The notes below the pieces were generated by a model. It was given only the letters and a program-made list of their open reading frames with translations. It had not been told where the DNA came from and made no database searches. A stretch of 59,057 nucleotides of DNA from Desulfomonilaceae bacterium. Its GTDB lineage: Bacteria; Desulfobacterota; Desulfomonilia; Desulfomonilales; Desulfomonilaceae. The stretch is from positions 1-59,057 of the forward strand of contig JAVHLK010000025.1 of assembly GCA_031082285.1 (NCBI GenBank), in the 5' to 3' direction. The translations under genes were made by a program, and so were the position numbers. This document shows positions 17,762 through 27,720 of the stretch, in pieces; within the stretch, counting starts at the first letter, position 1; every line of letters starts with the position of its first letter.

Positions 17762-20515
17762 CTAATGGCTCCCAAGCCAGGTAAAGAATCTGTTGACGAG
17801 TTTGTTGGCGAGCGTTTGTTCGCCGCCCGCTTGCAGGAATATGACTTGCTGTAGAGGCTTGATCGCCTTTCGCGCCGCTGCGATGAATGTGTCCCTCGAC
17901 TTGTGTGTGAATTGTGTCTCGTCCATGTATGCACCTGTCATGTATAGCAGATTTCCGAAATAGTCGTCTGCATCCAGTCCGTAGTGTGTGAACATGCTCA
18001 GGACCACCGGCACGTTGAGCCACGGCCGGTACGGATTGGGATCTCCCTTCAGATGGATCTCCGGTTTTCCAAAAGCTTTTACGGCAAGCTCCATGTACTT
18101 GCTGATCTTGGGATCGATCCCCATCTTTGTTGCTCCGATCCAATCCACGGCAACGAGGTCCTCGCCGCCGATGATCGTATTGGTACGATTCGGCTCCGGG
18201 TCGGCGAAAATTCCGAAAGGACCGTCGGCGCTCAAATGGGCGTCGATCAATCCGTAATGAATCGGGAACGCCCTCAGGTATTCCATGGTCGTGTGATAGA
18301 TGTCTCTTCCTGTGTGGTATTCAGAGAATTTGTCCGCAAGAGGCAGGGCTCCATATATGTTCTTGAGTGTTAAGGTGTAATAGGAGTAGCAATGGGTCTT
18401 ATTCTTTGCAAACGAGATGCGGAAGTCGGCATTCTTCCACGTGAGCGGAACCCGATGAAGCCCCAGATGCGGGCCCAGGTGCTGCTCCTCGTGGGCGTCT
18501 TCGGTAAGGTCCACGAGCCTATACCCATCGCGGATTGCGTCATAACCGAGGTATCCGGCCACTGCTTCCACGCTCCTATTGTTGAAATACTCGCCGTAGG
18601 TGCTCTGCGCCTCTACAACCGTTACGTTTGAGTACTCGCGGCCCGGCTCCTTTAGTCGCCCTATAAGGTGCGCGACCAGTTCCGGATCCGTGTATGTGCT
18701 CTTATCCGCCTTGTTGTAAGCGAACATGAAGTTAGGCTTGATCACGATGGAGAAAGCAGCCTTCGATTTTCCGAGATTGTGCCTCTTGCTTTCCAGAATG
18801 TCCCAGAATGCGGTCTCTTCGAGTACCGAGTCGAGGGCCGCTCTCTTGTCCTGATTCCTTATGGAAGCAACGACGGTCTCCCGGTTGGAATTCTGAGCTT
18901 CTCGCCTCATCAGGTCCATGTCCTCTTCCAGGGCGAGGCATTTCTCGCCGGAAGGATCTTGCACTTCGATGATTCGGCGTTGGAAAACCGCCGTGGGGAA
19001 ATGATCGTTGTTCACTTCCATGACGGGATCGCCGAGCTTCTCAAAGACGGGCCGGCCTCCGGTGGGAGGCTCATCCCTCGGTGCAGCGTCTCGTATCGTG
19101 ATGCGACCACCTTCCATGAGCATCTCCTTGGAAACGACTCGTGCTATGATCGCTCCCAGAAAGGCGTCTATCTGGTCTTTCACGAGCCTCTGGCGATCGT
19201 TGCGCAATGAGTTTGCATGGATCTGCACGCGGGCTACCCGTGTCTCCGGCTGGACGGCACAGATGTACCCGTAGAGCATGGTCGGTTCTTTGATGTTCCT
19301 CAGAGTTGACCTTTCCGCTTCTCCGAAGGTCCTCTCCGCGACGACTTGCAGCTCCGTAGACTCTCGTCCTTTTCTGATGGTAAACCTGCCGTGGTTGACC
19401 GTCACGGTATGCGGTGAAATGAAGATACCGAGAATGTGCTCGGACGGGAACACACTCCGGAGCAGTAGTTTCAAGCCGGTTGCCGCCCCGGCCAGGACAT
19501 GGTTTGCCATCAGAAATGGAAGTGGAGTGGTCTTGTAGTGTGTGGCCACGAAACTGATCTCGAAATCAGCCTCGCATTCAACAAGCGTGGCCTTCTTCGT
19601 ACGCATATCGGAGAAAGATGCTCTGAAGCCTTCGGTCAATTCAAAGATGGGACCCTTGTATCGATAGGTCCCTTCTTGCACGTTGAGTTCCAAGCCATCC
19701 AGCACGCGGTCGGTTATGCAGTATTTCTTGTACCCGGTTGTACCGTCACCGATTGCGAGTAGGGCATCCCAGAATATTTCCCCATCTCCCCAAGGAAAAT
19801 CCTTGTCGTGGACGCCCGACACCAGAAAGAAATCTTTGCGCGCTCCGTCCTCTTCAACCTGACCGGAAAGGACGAGGTTTTCATACTCCGAGTCATAAAG
19901 GGGATTCACGTCGCGGAAATATTCCTGCCGTATGGCGCCCCATGCGAACGACATAAACGCGACTCTGGCCTGGATCTGTTTGTGCAACCACCGAGTCCCG
20001 GTCACCTTCATGGAGGCTATCAGTGCGGGGGCATCTTTCATGTCGAAAAAGAGCTGTCCGGCCGCGTACAGGGGCGCGTTCTTGTTTCCACCATCATGGA
20101 CGGCGGTGAAGAGAGTCGTCATGTCCTCGACCAGATCGAAGCCCGGATCGTCTTTGATCTCCTTGTGTCCGTGGAGAAAGTAGACTTTTCCGTCGGCTGC
20201 GGTGAACCTGAAAGAGTAGCTCATGTGCCGCATGCCACTGGTCGCGTCCACGGAGAACAGATTAAACTTACCATCTTCTATGGGCAGGTTATCCCCGAGA
20301 GGGGTAAAGGTGACATTGCCGACCAGCCGGGCTTTGTGATCTGAGAGATTCATGAAACGGTCAAGGTCATCGATGACGATCTTGACGGTGAAGCTTATCG
20401 CGCAGTTCTCCCGTTGACCGAGCACTCTACCCTCGACGTAATCGGTTTGACCTTTGCCTACCCATCCCGACATGGTCTCGTCGAACTCAAACCCCAGGCC
20501 CTGCAAACTGTTCAT
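17762..20515 (-). CDS. Large DUF362-domain protein with N-terminal domain shared with cholesterol-oxidase-type proteins
   Basis: 917 aa from the ATG at 20515, chosen because of a perfect AAAGGAGG eight bases upstream. Residues about 590-830 form a DUF362 domain (FSIVIKPNFMFAYNK; EYSNVTVVEAQSTYGEYF; ISFAKNKTHCYSYYTLTLKN; EDLVAVDWIGATKMGIDP), a family of unknown function often linked to Fe-S proteins, but with no Cys-rich ferredoxin here. The N-terminal 330 residues (VKIVIDDLDRFMNLSDHKAR; YFLHGHKEIKDDPGFDLVED) resemble, from memory, the extra domain seen in GMC/cholesterol-oxidase-like proteins. No signal peptide. The fusion is uncommon; a lipid- or sterol-related role is only a suggestion. Confidence 0.65.
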   Translation of the reverse strand: MNSLQGLGFEFDETMSGWVGKGQTDYVEGRVLGQRENCAISFTVKIVIDDLDRFMNLSDHKARLVGNVTFTPLGDNLPIEDGKFNLFSVDATSGMRHMSYSFRFTAADGKVYFLHGHKEIKDDPGFDLVEDMTTLFTAVHDGGNKNAPLYAAGQLFFDMKDAPALIASMKVTGTRWLHKQIQARVAFMSFAWGAIRQEYFRDVNPLYDSEYENLVLSGQVEEDGARKDFFLVSGVHDKDFPWGDGEIFWDALLAIGDGTTGYKKYCITDRVLDGLELNVQEGTYRYKGPIFELTEGFRASFSDMRTKKATLVECEADFEISFVATHYKTTPLPFLMANHVLAGAATGLKLLLRSVFPSEHILGIFISPHTVTVNHGRFTIRKGRESTELQVVAERTFGEAERSTLRNIKEPTMLYGYICAVQPETRVARVQIHANSLRNDRQRLVKDQIDAFLGAIIARVVSKEMLMEGGRITIRDAAPRDEPPTGGRPVFEKLGDPVMEVNNDHFPTAVFQRRIIEVQDPSGEKCLALEEDMDLMRREAQNSNRETVVASIRNQDKRAALDSVLEETAFWDILESKRHNLGKSKAAFSIVIKPNFMFAYNKADKSTYTDPELVAHLIGRLKEPGREYSNVTVVEAQSTYGEYFNNRSVEAVAGYLGYDAIRDGYRLVDLTEDAHEEQHLGPHLGLHRVPLTWKNADFRISFAKNKTHCYSYYTLTLKNIYGALPLADKFSEYHTGRDIYHTTMEYLRAFPIHYGLIDAHLSADGPFGIFADPEPNRTNTIIGGEDLVAVDWIGATKMGIDPKISKYMELAVKAFGKPEIHLKGDPNPYRPWLNVPVVLSMFTHYGLDADDYFGNLLYMTGAYMDETQFTHKSRDTFIAAARKAIKPLQQVIFLQAGGEQTLANKLVNRFFTWLGSH

Positions 20516-20798
20516 CGGATTCCTCCTTTGCGCGCCTCCTCGGTGCACCGGAAACATGGCTGCCATATGTTGAAGTGGGTTCCGTTCTTGTGAACGGCTC
20601 TGCAGGTTCCCTTGATCTTCGGGCAATCCGCCCTTTGCTCGCGTTCCTCAGGTACACACCCGATTCCACCAACCCATTCAACTCCCTGCTCGATCGCTTA
20701 CCGACCTCCACTTGATCTCCGGGCTCTCGTATCAAACGACCCCGCCCCATTCGATGCACACGTCCAATTGTCGCAGGTTGAAGTGCTCGTCTGAGTGG

Positions 20799-21830
20799 TC
20801 ATTGACCGAGCAAGGGAAACAACCGCGAAGGCTGGAACTTGGGCGTATAAGGGCGGAAGTACCGGCTCACCTCCCCACACACGTCGGCGTCCATGTCGAC
20901 GGCACTCTGAGAAAGTCCTGAAGAGAAGTCCACCGAATTGAAGTCCACGTAGCGGACCGACGGATTCTTCAAGCTGCGAAAATAGTATTTCTTGCTCGTG
21001 TGATCCCGTACGACCGTCCACAAACTGGGAATTCCCGAGCCCGCGGATTGAGCCACGGTCTGAATGAGACTGAACGCATAGGCTACGGCGTCGCCGGCCG
21101 TATGGGCTTCAGGCAAGATTCTCAGAAAATGCGCTCCCCGAACGAATCTGGAACCAGACCCTGTATCTCCCGGTAACGGTTCGTTCCCACCAAAGCCCTC
21201 GTACCGCTTCAGATTCTGCAATTGTTCCTTATACGGCGGACCGTTCGCGAGCACGTTCACATCCCTGGAATGGTGTATTTTGAGTTGGCCCTCCAGGTAA
21301 TCCAGGACCGCGGAATCGCCGGATGCGTCATGAAGTACGACATGGAGCGGCCATGTCCGTCCTCCGATCGGCACGGCAACGACTCTGAACTCTGGAGCTT
21401 TGTTCACGGCCTCTGCAACGGTCTTGCAGGTATCAAGGAAGTACTGGACCCAATGGCCGTAGTTCACTGCGGGTCTGGAATCGCGAGCGGGATACTTGGT
21501 TTCCGCAAGTACGAGGTTTGCACCCGACAAACCATGTTCGTTCATGCCTTCCGGTCCGCCGTCCTGGTCAAACGCGTTTACCGTGACACTTCCGTAGGCC
21601 GCGATCCATTGCAGAGGCACATCTTCCGGAAGCAGATCGGAACTCCGACGGGAGATACCTCTCGGATTGATCACGACTTTGGAATCGACCTTGTCGAGAT
21701 CGAGGGTGCGGGCCGAAATTGTGTACGATCCTTTCGTGATGAAGAGATCGGTACACGGGTGAGCTGGAGGACATGCAAGAAGAACGAGCATCGCCGTGAC
21801 AACATACGCGAGACTTCGTCGAAGCGCCAT
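20799..21830 (-). CDS. Exported choloylglycine hydrolase / penicillin V acylase family protein (Ntn hydrolase)
   Basis: 343 aa. A signal peptide (residues 1-25) is followed directly by the nucleophile-type Cys26 in HPCTDLFI. After signal cleavage this Cys would be the free N-terminal nucleophile of the Ntn-hydrolase fold. Other family positions are visible: Arg41 in SARTLDLD, the Asn-bearing strand YGSVTVNAFDQDGGPEGMNE and NGPPYKEQL. The family hydrolyses amide bonds in bile salts, penicillin V or N-acyl homoserine lactones; for an environmental anaerobe an acyl-amide or signal-molecule substrate is likelier. A lipobox-like VLLAC (C20) leaves open a lipoprotein, but this would block the catalytic terminus. 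Confidence 0.8.
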   Translation of the reverse strand: MALRRSLAYVVTAMLVLLACPPAHPCTDLFITKGSYTISARTLDLDKVDSKVVINPRGISRRSSDLLPEDVPLQWIAAYGSVTVNAFDQDGGPEGMNEHGLSGANLVLAETKYPARDSRPAVNYGHWVQYFLDTCKTVAEAVNKAPEFRVVAVPIGGRTWPLHVVLHDASGDSAVLDYLEGQLKIHHSRDVNVLANGPPYKEQLQNLKRYEGFGGNEPLPGDTGSGSRFVRGAHFLRILPEAHTAGDAVAYAFSLIQTVAQSAGSGIPSLWTVVRDHTSKKYYFRSLKNPSVRYVDFNSVDFSSGLSQSAVDMDADVCGEVSRYFRPYTPKFQPSRLFPLLGQ

Positions 21831-21976
21831 TCGACCACCTCACCATTATCAACCCTGTGACCGGGCGATACTCACACCTCGGATCGTCGTCTAGGACACT
21901 AACATAGTAGTTTCTCCCTGACAAAACCGGTTCAGCCTTTCCGTTTTCCTCCGCCCATTCTCTGAGGCTTTCTTGG

Positions 21977-22270
21977 CTATTGTGGAAACACTCTCTTCAT
22001 GCCACTGCGGCCATCCACAGGGAATGCAATAGCCCGAACACGGTTCATGTCAACAATAGTGCATTGATATACTCCTGGAGCAAGGTCTATCCTAATACGG
22101 CCAAACTTATCGGTCCGTCCGAGAAGGACGTTGCCATGTCTAACGTCAGCATGTGCAACATAATAACCGCGCTGACCATCCACTACTTGAAAGTCGTCCG
22201 AATATGCGGCTGTTCCGATTACAAGAAGCACCAACAGACCAACTCCCATACGGCACGCCATTTTGCACAT
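21977..22270 (-). CDS. Small exported protein
   Basis: 97 aa from the ATG at 22270, with GGGAGGTGG just upstream. A signal peptide (MACRMGVGLLVLLVIGTAAYS) is followed by a mature domain of about 75 residues with a beta-sandwich-like run GNVLLGRTDKFGRIRIDLAP, then GVYQCTIVD. That resembles the 'G-x-T-D-x-x-G-x-F-x-F-x-L-x-P-G-x-Y' motif of carboxypeptidase-regulatory or transthyretin-like domains. It follows the 188-aa membrane protein gene by 22 bases, so the two form an operon. Base composition is lower in G+C than the surrounding core genes. Confidence 0.55.
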   Translation of the reverse strand: MCKMACRMGVGLLVLLVIGTAAYSDDFQVVDGQRGYYVAHADVRHGNVLLGRTDKFGRIRIDLAPGVYQCTIVDMNRVRAIAFPVDGRSGMKRVFPQ

Positions 22271-22292
22271 TGCCACCTCCCTACCATGCATC

Positions 22293-22859
22293 CTAATAGA
22301 GTTCAACCTGCATCGGCTTGTACTTCCGAGTCATTTTCCCCGCCGTTTCAACCTTTGACGTCGAGTCGCCATTCTTGAACTTTGTCCATTCGACAGCAGG
22401 GCAGAGATCAACCATACGAAAATCAGCATGAGAAATTTCGATACTGTCTATTGCATTCTCGAACGTATCGCCATGCAGCACTTTGGCCGTAATTCTCACA
22501 TTCCCGAATCTGTCAACTTGGCCTCTCGCCTTAGGGGGCGGAACAAAGGTGACATCCGCGTCTTCGAAATTGATTCTCCTGTCGGTTCCATTGAGCAAAC
22601 GACCTGTAATCGTCCAATCGACCTCGTTGGTCGGGGGCACAAGACACTTTGTCATGGCTACTAAAAGTGCTACAGCTCCCAAGAACACAAAGACAAGTGC
22701 AGGGATGTTTGTCCCTATCTTACCCAACAAGGGAAGCTCCACTTGAGTCGGCATGCCAGTTTCAGAATCTAGGTAAGTCTTCTGCTTTAGCAAGGCGACA
22801 AATCCCAGAATAATGCACATGGCAGCGAAGAAATAAATCAGGTAACATTGGATCTCCAT
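22293..22859 (-). CDS. Hypothetical membrane protein with periplasmic beta domain
   Basis: 188 aa from the ATG at 22859 (GGAGG seven bases upstream). Two transmembrane helices, residues about 4-22 (QCYLIYFFAAMCIILGFVALL) and 51-72 (NIPALVFVFLGAVALLVAMT), precede a C-terminal beta-rich domain (ITGRLLNGTDRRINFEDADV; FVPPPKARGQVDRFGNVRI). The 'GRLLNGTDRRI...VRFGNVRI' pattern recalls the domain of the downstream 97-aa protein, so the two may act together at the cell surface. Family not recognised. Confidence 0.55.
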   Translation of the reverse strand: MEIQCYLIYFFAAMCIILGFVALLKQKTYLDSETGMPTQVELPLLGKIGTNIPALVFVFLGAVALLVAMTKCLVPPTNEVDWTITGRLLNGTDRRINFEDADVTFVPPPKARGQVDRFGNVRITAKVLHGDTFENAIDSIEISHADFRMVDLCPAVEWTKFKNGDSTSKVETAGKMTRKYKPMQVELY

Positions 22860-23187
22860 AACTTTACCTCCGTTCCTCCGCGCTTCGCTTCGCATTGACC
22901 ACTTTGATCTCTGGTCGGCCTACACCGCAATGAGTCGTCATCTTCGTTCTCAACCTTCCATTACCTTCAAGCTAACGATCACCCTGTTGCTGTCGGTCAG
23001 ACTCCTGTGAAAGTCCTTTCTATCCAACGTCTTATGCTTGGCCATCCGAAACTAGGATACATTGAATTCGTGCCGATCCTTCGGAGTACACATCCCGTCA
23101 AGAAGTCGGTCAACCTGTCGTTTGACGTTCCGATGGTTCTCTCTATGAGGACAAAGAAGTTCTATGCCACGGTTTCGTGCGCAAACA
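22860..23187. other. Intergenic, no gene seen
   Basis: 328 bases of relatively AT-rich sequence between two minus-strand genes. No clear promoter pair, terminator or repeat that I can support. Confidence 0.35.
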
Positions 23188-26100
23188 TCATAACGTCACC
23201 CAATTGGTCTGCTCGGCATCCACTGCCGCTGCTACGCGATTCTCCTTTATGTTCAAATCGAGCCTGGGCTTCCACACGTTCCAATTCTTCAGCGCTTCAA
23301 GGTTAATCGGCATTTCGATGCTTCTCTTGATCCAGTTCTGAATCTCCGGTATCCAGAAGATCCCTTCCATAATGTTCTTGGCGACCTTCACCCCTTCTTC
23401 GTCTTCACCCGCCATTTCAGATAACTGGGACATGGGGATTGGCGGGAGATGCTGAATCGGATGCCACAGGTAATACTCATCGGGCTCAACTTCCGCCGAG
23501 CCCGATGAACTGTTGTAACCGAAAGAGAAACGGGCGATTATGCGAATAGACGCTTGAGCATCCACGAGGAGATCGAGTTCTTCGTGACGTTTTTCCGAAA
23601 GTGGTCCAATATCTACTCCATACGAATACTTCAGGTAGACGCCCGCACGCTTCGTTCCCCCCGTGAGAACCACAGCCACATGTTGTTCGTCGGATAAGCC
23701 CTCGTAGATACCCTCCAAGGAAACGTCTCTTGGGTCGAGTCTCACACCGAACTCGTCGACCGAGAACAATGATAGTGCTCCGGCATCGAGATCGGGAAAA
23801 GACTCTTTCATCTTGCAATAGATGAATGCTGCTGCGACATACGGATTGCTTGCCGCCTCAGGGTTTGTTTCGACGATCTTTTCGAGTATAGGACGGGCAA
23901 CTTGGCAAAACTCAATGTCTGCGTTCGGTGGATTCTCAAAAACGTGAGGAACTATGAGTTGGCGTGTGAAAGCGAGTTGCAAAAGAATCCTATCCTTTAG
24001 AGATCGCCGGCTCTCTGAAAACGGCGCACCGTACGTCCGAACGTGAAGGCCGACCTGTAACTCATCGAGAGGCATTTCCGGCGACGGGGATACCCAGACC
24101 GACTTTGGCGCTCGAATTCGGACTGATAATGCAGGATCGGCCGAGTGATCAACCGTGGAAACACGTAACAGGTTGTCGGCACCGGGCTTCATGCTGATAA
24201 TGGGACCATCGAGATCCAACTCCCCCTCTGAGAATGCATGATCCAGTGTTGCGCCGTTTACAAGGACGGCTCCTTGAGGAAGTGGAATGGTGACGCCTTG
24301 AGCCTCAAACAGTTGCGCTCCCGTACTGTGAAGTCCAAGGAGTACGGTTATTTTCGGGATCGCAATGCCGTTCAACCGCGTGCAGGTAACCGAAACTCGG
24401 TCAATATCAACAGAGCCGCTCAGCGTGCCGTCAAACGCACTGCCGACGAGCTGGAAATTACGACAGTGCAGTCCAGCCTCGAAGACCTGAAGTGTGGGCA
24501 TGCACGCGATCTCCGAGAGATCTACCGGCTGAACCGATGAGCATTCGGAGATCGCTAATCTCAACGACTCTGATCGAGTGTACTGAGAGAAAACCTCTTC
24601 GCTCTCCCACCAGGCCACTGTTTGGAAATGACGCCCAACAAGCTCCCACGGATCTCCAAGTGTTAACCGGACAGGATTGCTTGAATCGCCGCCGTTGAAG
24701 CTCGGCGTGGATAGCTTCAGCGTGCCCGGCCCTCCTGACAAACGTAACAACTCGCAATGAATAAGGTGTTTCCCCCCTTCAAAGTACTCGAGGGCAACGA
24801 AACCGGATGCGTCCAGATTAGGGGAATTGAGATCAAGGCCGGCCTGATCGGCCGGTAGGAATGCCATGTGAGAAGTGGAGCCCGCGGCAATCTCGAAATT
24901 CAAATGAAAGTGCTCCGGACCGAAACTGCCGTCCTTGACAATGAGCAACGCGAGGTCGAACTTACACTTCAGGAACAGGTTGTCGTACATGCAATCACTG
25001 AGTTGGATTGCCGCGGCTTGAAATGTGCCGGAGGTATTATCCTCGACCGTCGAATCCGGCTCCCGACCAGTTTGTGAGTAAAGAACTTGAGCACGTAAAG
25101 AAAAGTCGTGGGTTTCGAGAGGATGAGAGGGCGTCAGTCGCCAGCTTTGATCCAACACAAAGGCATCTTTCCAGATCGAAGCATTCCGTGCAGATATGCT
25201 CTGCAATCCTGTGACTCGGAATTCCGTTTTCTTGGGACTCGAAGGCATCACCGTGGCGGTGTCTTGCAACATCTGCAGCCGTACCACCACCTCATCGTGC
25301 AATTCGATGATCGTGGGACCTGAGTGCGGACTCTGCTGAGAGTACGATCCCTTGCGTGCTTGGAGAGCAGCTTCGATGACGTGTCCCTCCGCGATCTCAG
25401 TCCTGTCCTTCCATTCGTCCGTGTGATTCTTCAGCCTGACCGAACCGGTAAACTGCATCTGGACGGTCACGTCTTGAAGTTTGAGTGGAGTCCCGTCGGG
25501 ACGTTGTTCCAGGAACTCGTCGCAACTTCCTTTGAGTTCTAATGTGAATTTCACAAAATCGCGAGTAAGAACCACATCAGTAAAATGAGCGCGGCCGGTA
25601 AATTCTGTTAGGCGAAAACATCCAAGGTCCAGGACGGAATAGTTTGCCGAGATCCACAGGAGATCTGAGATCACACCGAGTTTCAAGACTCGTGAAACGG
25701 TTGTACCGGCAGTATCGACTCCGTCGATGCTTCCTGTACGACCCGTGAACGTTCCCAAAACCGCGTTGATTGAATCGTCTTTAATATCCTGAGCTTCCAG
25801 ATCTGCTATTCCGTTGACCAGCCCTGAGATGGTTATCATGGGTTGGCTTTCATCGGGTAACCCAGTGGTATCGATGGAGAAAAGCCCGTTTTTCCACTCA
25901 CCAACCGCCGACTTGGTATCCAGCCCGACAGACCACAGTTGTTCGCGATATGAACCTGGGTGGGGTGCATGTTCCTTCAGCGCGATCTCCGTGACTTGAA
26001 GGCGTGAAGGACTCACGATTAACCCATAATCATCTCGTCTCCTGATACGGGCCGACAGATCCGTGTTGTTCACAAGCATGTTTGCTTGGACAGGCATCTC

Positions 26101-26196
26101 CATTATCGAGTCTGCGTCGTCCTCGAAGAAAAGGCATGCCTTGACGGTGTCGAACCGGGTTTTCGAGAGCATTGTAATGACAGAAGTGTAGTCCAC
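23188..26196 (-). CDS. Very large protein of unknown family
   Basis: 1002 aa from a GTG at 26196 with CGGGGGTGA upstream (an internal ATG at 26172 is the alternative). There is no signal peptide, transmembrane helix or lipobox. The sequence is rich in short beta-strands alternating with turns (VLDLGCFRLTEFTGRAHFTD; QLSDCMYDNLFLKCKFDLAL; CRNFQLVGSAFDGTLSGSVD), suggesting a long beta-helix or stacked-sandwich protein. The C-terminal 250 residues change character (ILEKIVETNPEAASNPYVAA; YYLWHPIQHLPPIPMSQLSE). I recognise no domain. Lower G+C and isolation from core genes suggest horizontal acquisition. The neighbouring small exported proteins may be partners. Confidence 0.6.
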   Translation of the reverse strand: MDYTSVITMLSKTRFDTVKACLFFEDDADSIMEMPVQANMLVNNTDLSARIRRRDDYGLIVSPSRLQVTEIALKEHAPHPGSYREQLWSVGLDTKSAVGEWKNGLFSIDTTGLPDESQPMITISGLVNGIADLEAQDIKDDSINAVLGTFTGRTGSIDGVDTAGTTVSRVLKLGVISDLLWISANYSVLDLGCFRLTEFTGRAHFTDVVLTRDFVKFTLELKGSCDEFLEQRPDGTPLKLQDVTVQMQFTGSVRLKNHTDEWKDRTEIAEGHVIEAALQARKGSYSQQSPHSGPTIIELHDEVVVRLQMLQDTATVMPSSPKKTEFRVTGLQSISARNASIWKDAFVLDQSWRLTPSHPLETHDFSLRAQVLYSQTGREPDSTVEDNTSGTFQAAAIQLSDCMYDNLFLKCKFDLALLIVKDGSFGPEHFHLNFEIAAGSTSHMAFLPADQAGLDLNSPNLDASGFVALEYFEGGKHLIHCELLRLSGGPGTLKLSTPSFNGGDSSNPVRLTLGDPWELVGRHFQTVAWWESEEVFSQYTRSESLRLAISECSSVQPVDLSEIACMPTLQVFEAGLHCRNFQLVGSAFDGTLSGSVDIDRVSVTCTRLNGIAIPKITVLLGLHSTGAQLFEAQGVTIPLPQGAVLVNGATLDHAFSEGELDLDGPIISMKPGADNLLRVSTVDHSADPALSVRIRAPKSVWVSPSPEMPLDELQVGLHVRTYGAPFSESRRSLKDRILLQLAFTRQLIVPHVFENPPNADIEFCQVARPILEKIVETNPEAASNPYVAAAFIYCKMKESFPDLDAGALSLFSVDEFGVRLDPRDVSLEGIYEGLSDEQHVAVVLTGGTKRAGVYLKYSYGVDIGPLSEKRHEELDLLVDAQASIRIIARFSFGYNSSSGSAEVEPDEYYLWHPIQHLPPIPMSQLSEMAGEDEEGVKVAKNIMEGIFWIPEIQNWIKRSIEMPINLEALKNWNVWKPRLDLNIKENRVAAAVDAEQTNWVTL

Positions 26197-26913
26197 TGGT
26201 CACCCCCGCGATGGACATCATTTGAAATGAGGCTGATTCCTCAATACGGACACGGTGAGCGCGGTCATGACGCAGTCCTCAAGGATCGTCACTTACGATG
26301 CAGATCCCGATGCGGGACCGGACGCGTCATTCTCCCCTGCGCCTACGCGCTCGGCGGTTCACGCATTCCTTAACGAGCCGGCTAAAGTGTCCGGTTGCAG
26401 CAGAGACACTCGATTCCCAGGCTTATTGCCCCCTCCCGTCACTCTGTGAGGCGCTCGGCGCCTTGCCTTGAATTATCCTTTGTTGATGCGGACCGAGAAA
26501 AGTCAACTGACCGATTGTGACTTCTCATTCTCGCCGGTGGCGAGTGAAGCAGTGGGCCGCGCACGCCCAAGAGAGACACCGGCCCTACCGACACGGTCAT
26601 CGTGACGTCCAGGCAACCCGGTCGGCTTGCTTCCCACGTCCATGCGGGACCCCCAATCGTGAATTTGCACAAGAAGTAACCGCTTATGACCGTACTATAC
26701 CATATTGAGATGGAGTCGCAAGCAAAATTATGAGAAAATCGTCCATTGCGATCTGTGAAGAATTCACTGCGCAAATGCGTCTTCAAGCCTGCCGGCCGTT
26801 CCTGAGCGCATCAGGAAGAGAATTCTTTCCAAATCATACCCGTCCTGATATAACAAGGTTTCATGAGAGACCCGGACGGTCTCATATCAACGAAAGCACA
26901 AAGGAGGGGGGTC
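26197..26913. other. Divergent intergenic region with a small inverted repeat
   Basis: 717 bases with no protein-like frame. A 6-bp inverted repeat GAGACC-CGGAC-GGTCTC lies at 26867-26883, between a TATAAC (26849-26854) and the RBS of the metallophosphoesterase gene. It could be an operator or a 5'-UTR hairpin. No good -35 is visible. Confidence 0.4.
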
Positions 26914-27720
26914 ATGTCCAGGCAGGTCATAATCCATTTGAGCGATCTTCATGTCGGACAGGGACAGAAAGAAACGGTGCGAGTTCAGCGCTTGTTTGAG
27001 GGGGTATCCAAGAGGCACCCGGGTGTCCCGGTCCTGATCACGGGGGACATCACGGATAACGCTTCTGAAGTGGAATTTGCCGAGGCCAAGCATCTCTTCA
27101 CCGATCTGGCTCGAACCAATCCCATACTGGCGGTTCCGGGCAATCATGATTACGCGTGGAAGGGCAATTTGATGTTTGATCCGGATTCATGGTCCAAATG
27201 GTTGGAGTATCTCGGATCGCCGCTGGGGTGGGAGGAACAATCCGGGAAGTGGCTGGAAAGGGATTCCGAACCAGCGGGAGTAGACGGACTCGGCATATGG
27301 CGGCATAACGACTGCGCCTTCATCGGCATCGACTCGGGAGACCCGGACGACAAAGTGATTTCCGCGCGGGGCTACGTGAGCGATACCCTCTGCCGGGGAT
27401 TGAAAGGGCTGCTGAAGGCCAATGCCGGCAAGACCAGGATCGTAATGCTCCACCATCATCCATTCACCGAAGGCTTCTTCTGGGCTCTGAAAGGTGCCGA
27501 TCGGTTCCTTTCCACGGTAAAGAACAACTGTGAGATTCTGCTCTTCGGTCACGACCATAACTACGGCATCTGGTACGAACGCGGCGGGATACCCCTTATG
27601 GTTGCCTCCCACAAGTGTACGTCTCGGGTGTCCGGGGATTGTCTCATGTGCACCGTCATCGAGATTCACGACCCCGGAACCGAGAAGTCTTTGATATCCC
27701 ATCGCCTTGAGGTCGTGTGA
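26914..27720 (+). CDS. Calcineurin-like metallophosphoesterase
   Basis: 268 aa from the ATG at 26914, which follows AAAGGAGGGGGG; an upstream in-frame ATG at 26863 lies within the inverted repeat and has no RBS. All five metal-binding blocks are present: HLSDLHVG (8-15), ITGDITD, PGNHDYAW, MLHHHPF and FGHDHNYG. The family hydrolyses phosphomonoesters or diesters using two metals, and the 3',5'-cAMP phosphodiesterase (CpdA) branch is a plausible relative. No signal peptide, so cytosolic. It lies alone on the strand. A second member at 37198 has a changed metal motif. Confidence 0.85.
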   Translation: MSRQVIIHLSDLHVGQGQKETVRVQRLFEGVSKRHPGVPVLITGDITDNASEVEFAEAKHLFTDLARTNPILAVPGNHDYAWKGNLMFDPDSWSKWLEYLGSPLGWEEQSGKWLERDSEPAGVDGLGIWRHNDCAFIGIDSGDPDDKVISARGYVSDTLCRGLKGLLKANAGKTRIVMLHHHPFTEGFFWALKGADRFLSTVKNNCEILLFGHDHNYGIWYERGGIPLMVASHKCTSRVSGDCLMCTVIEIHDPGTEKSLISHRLEVV

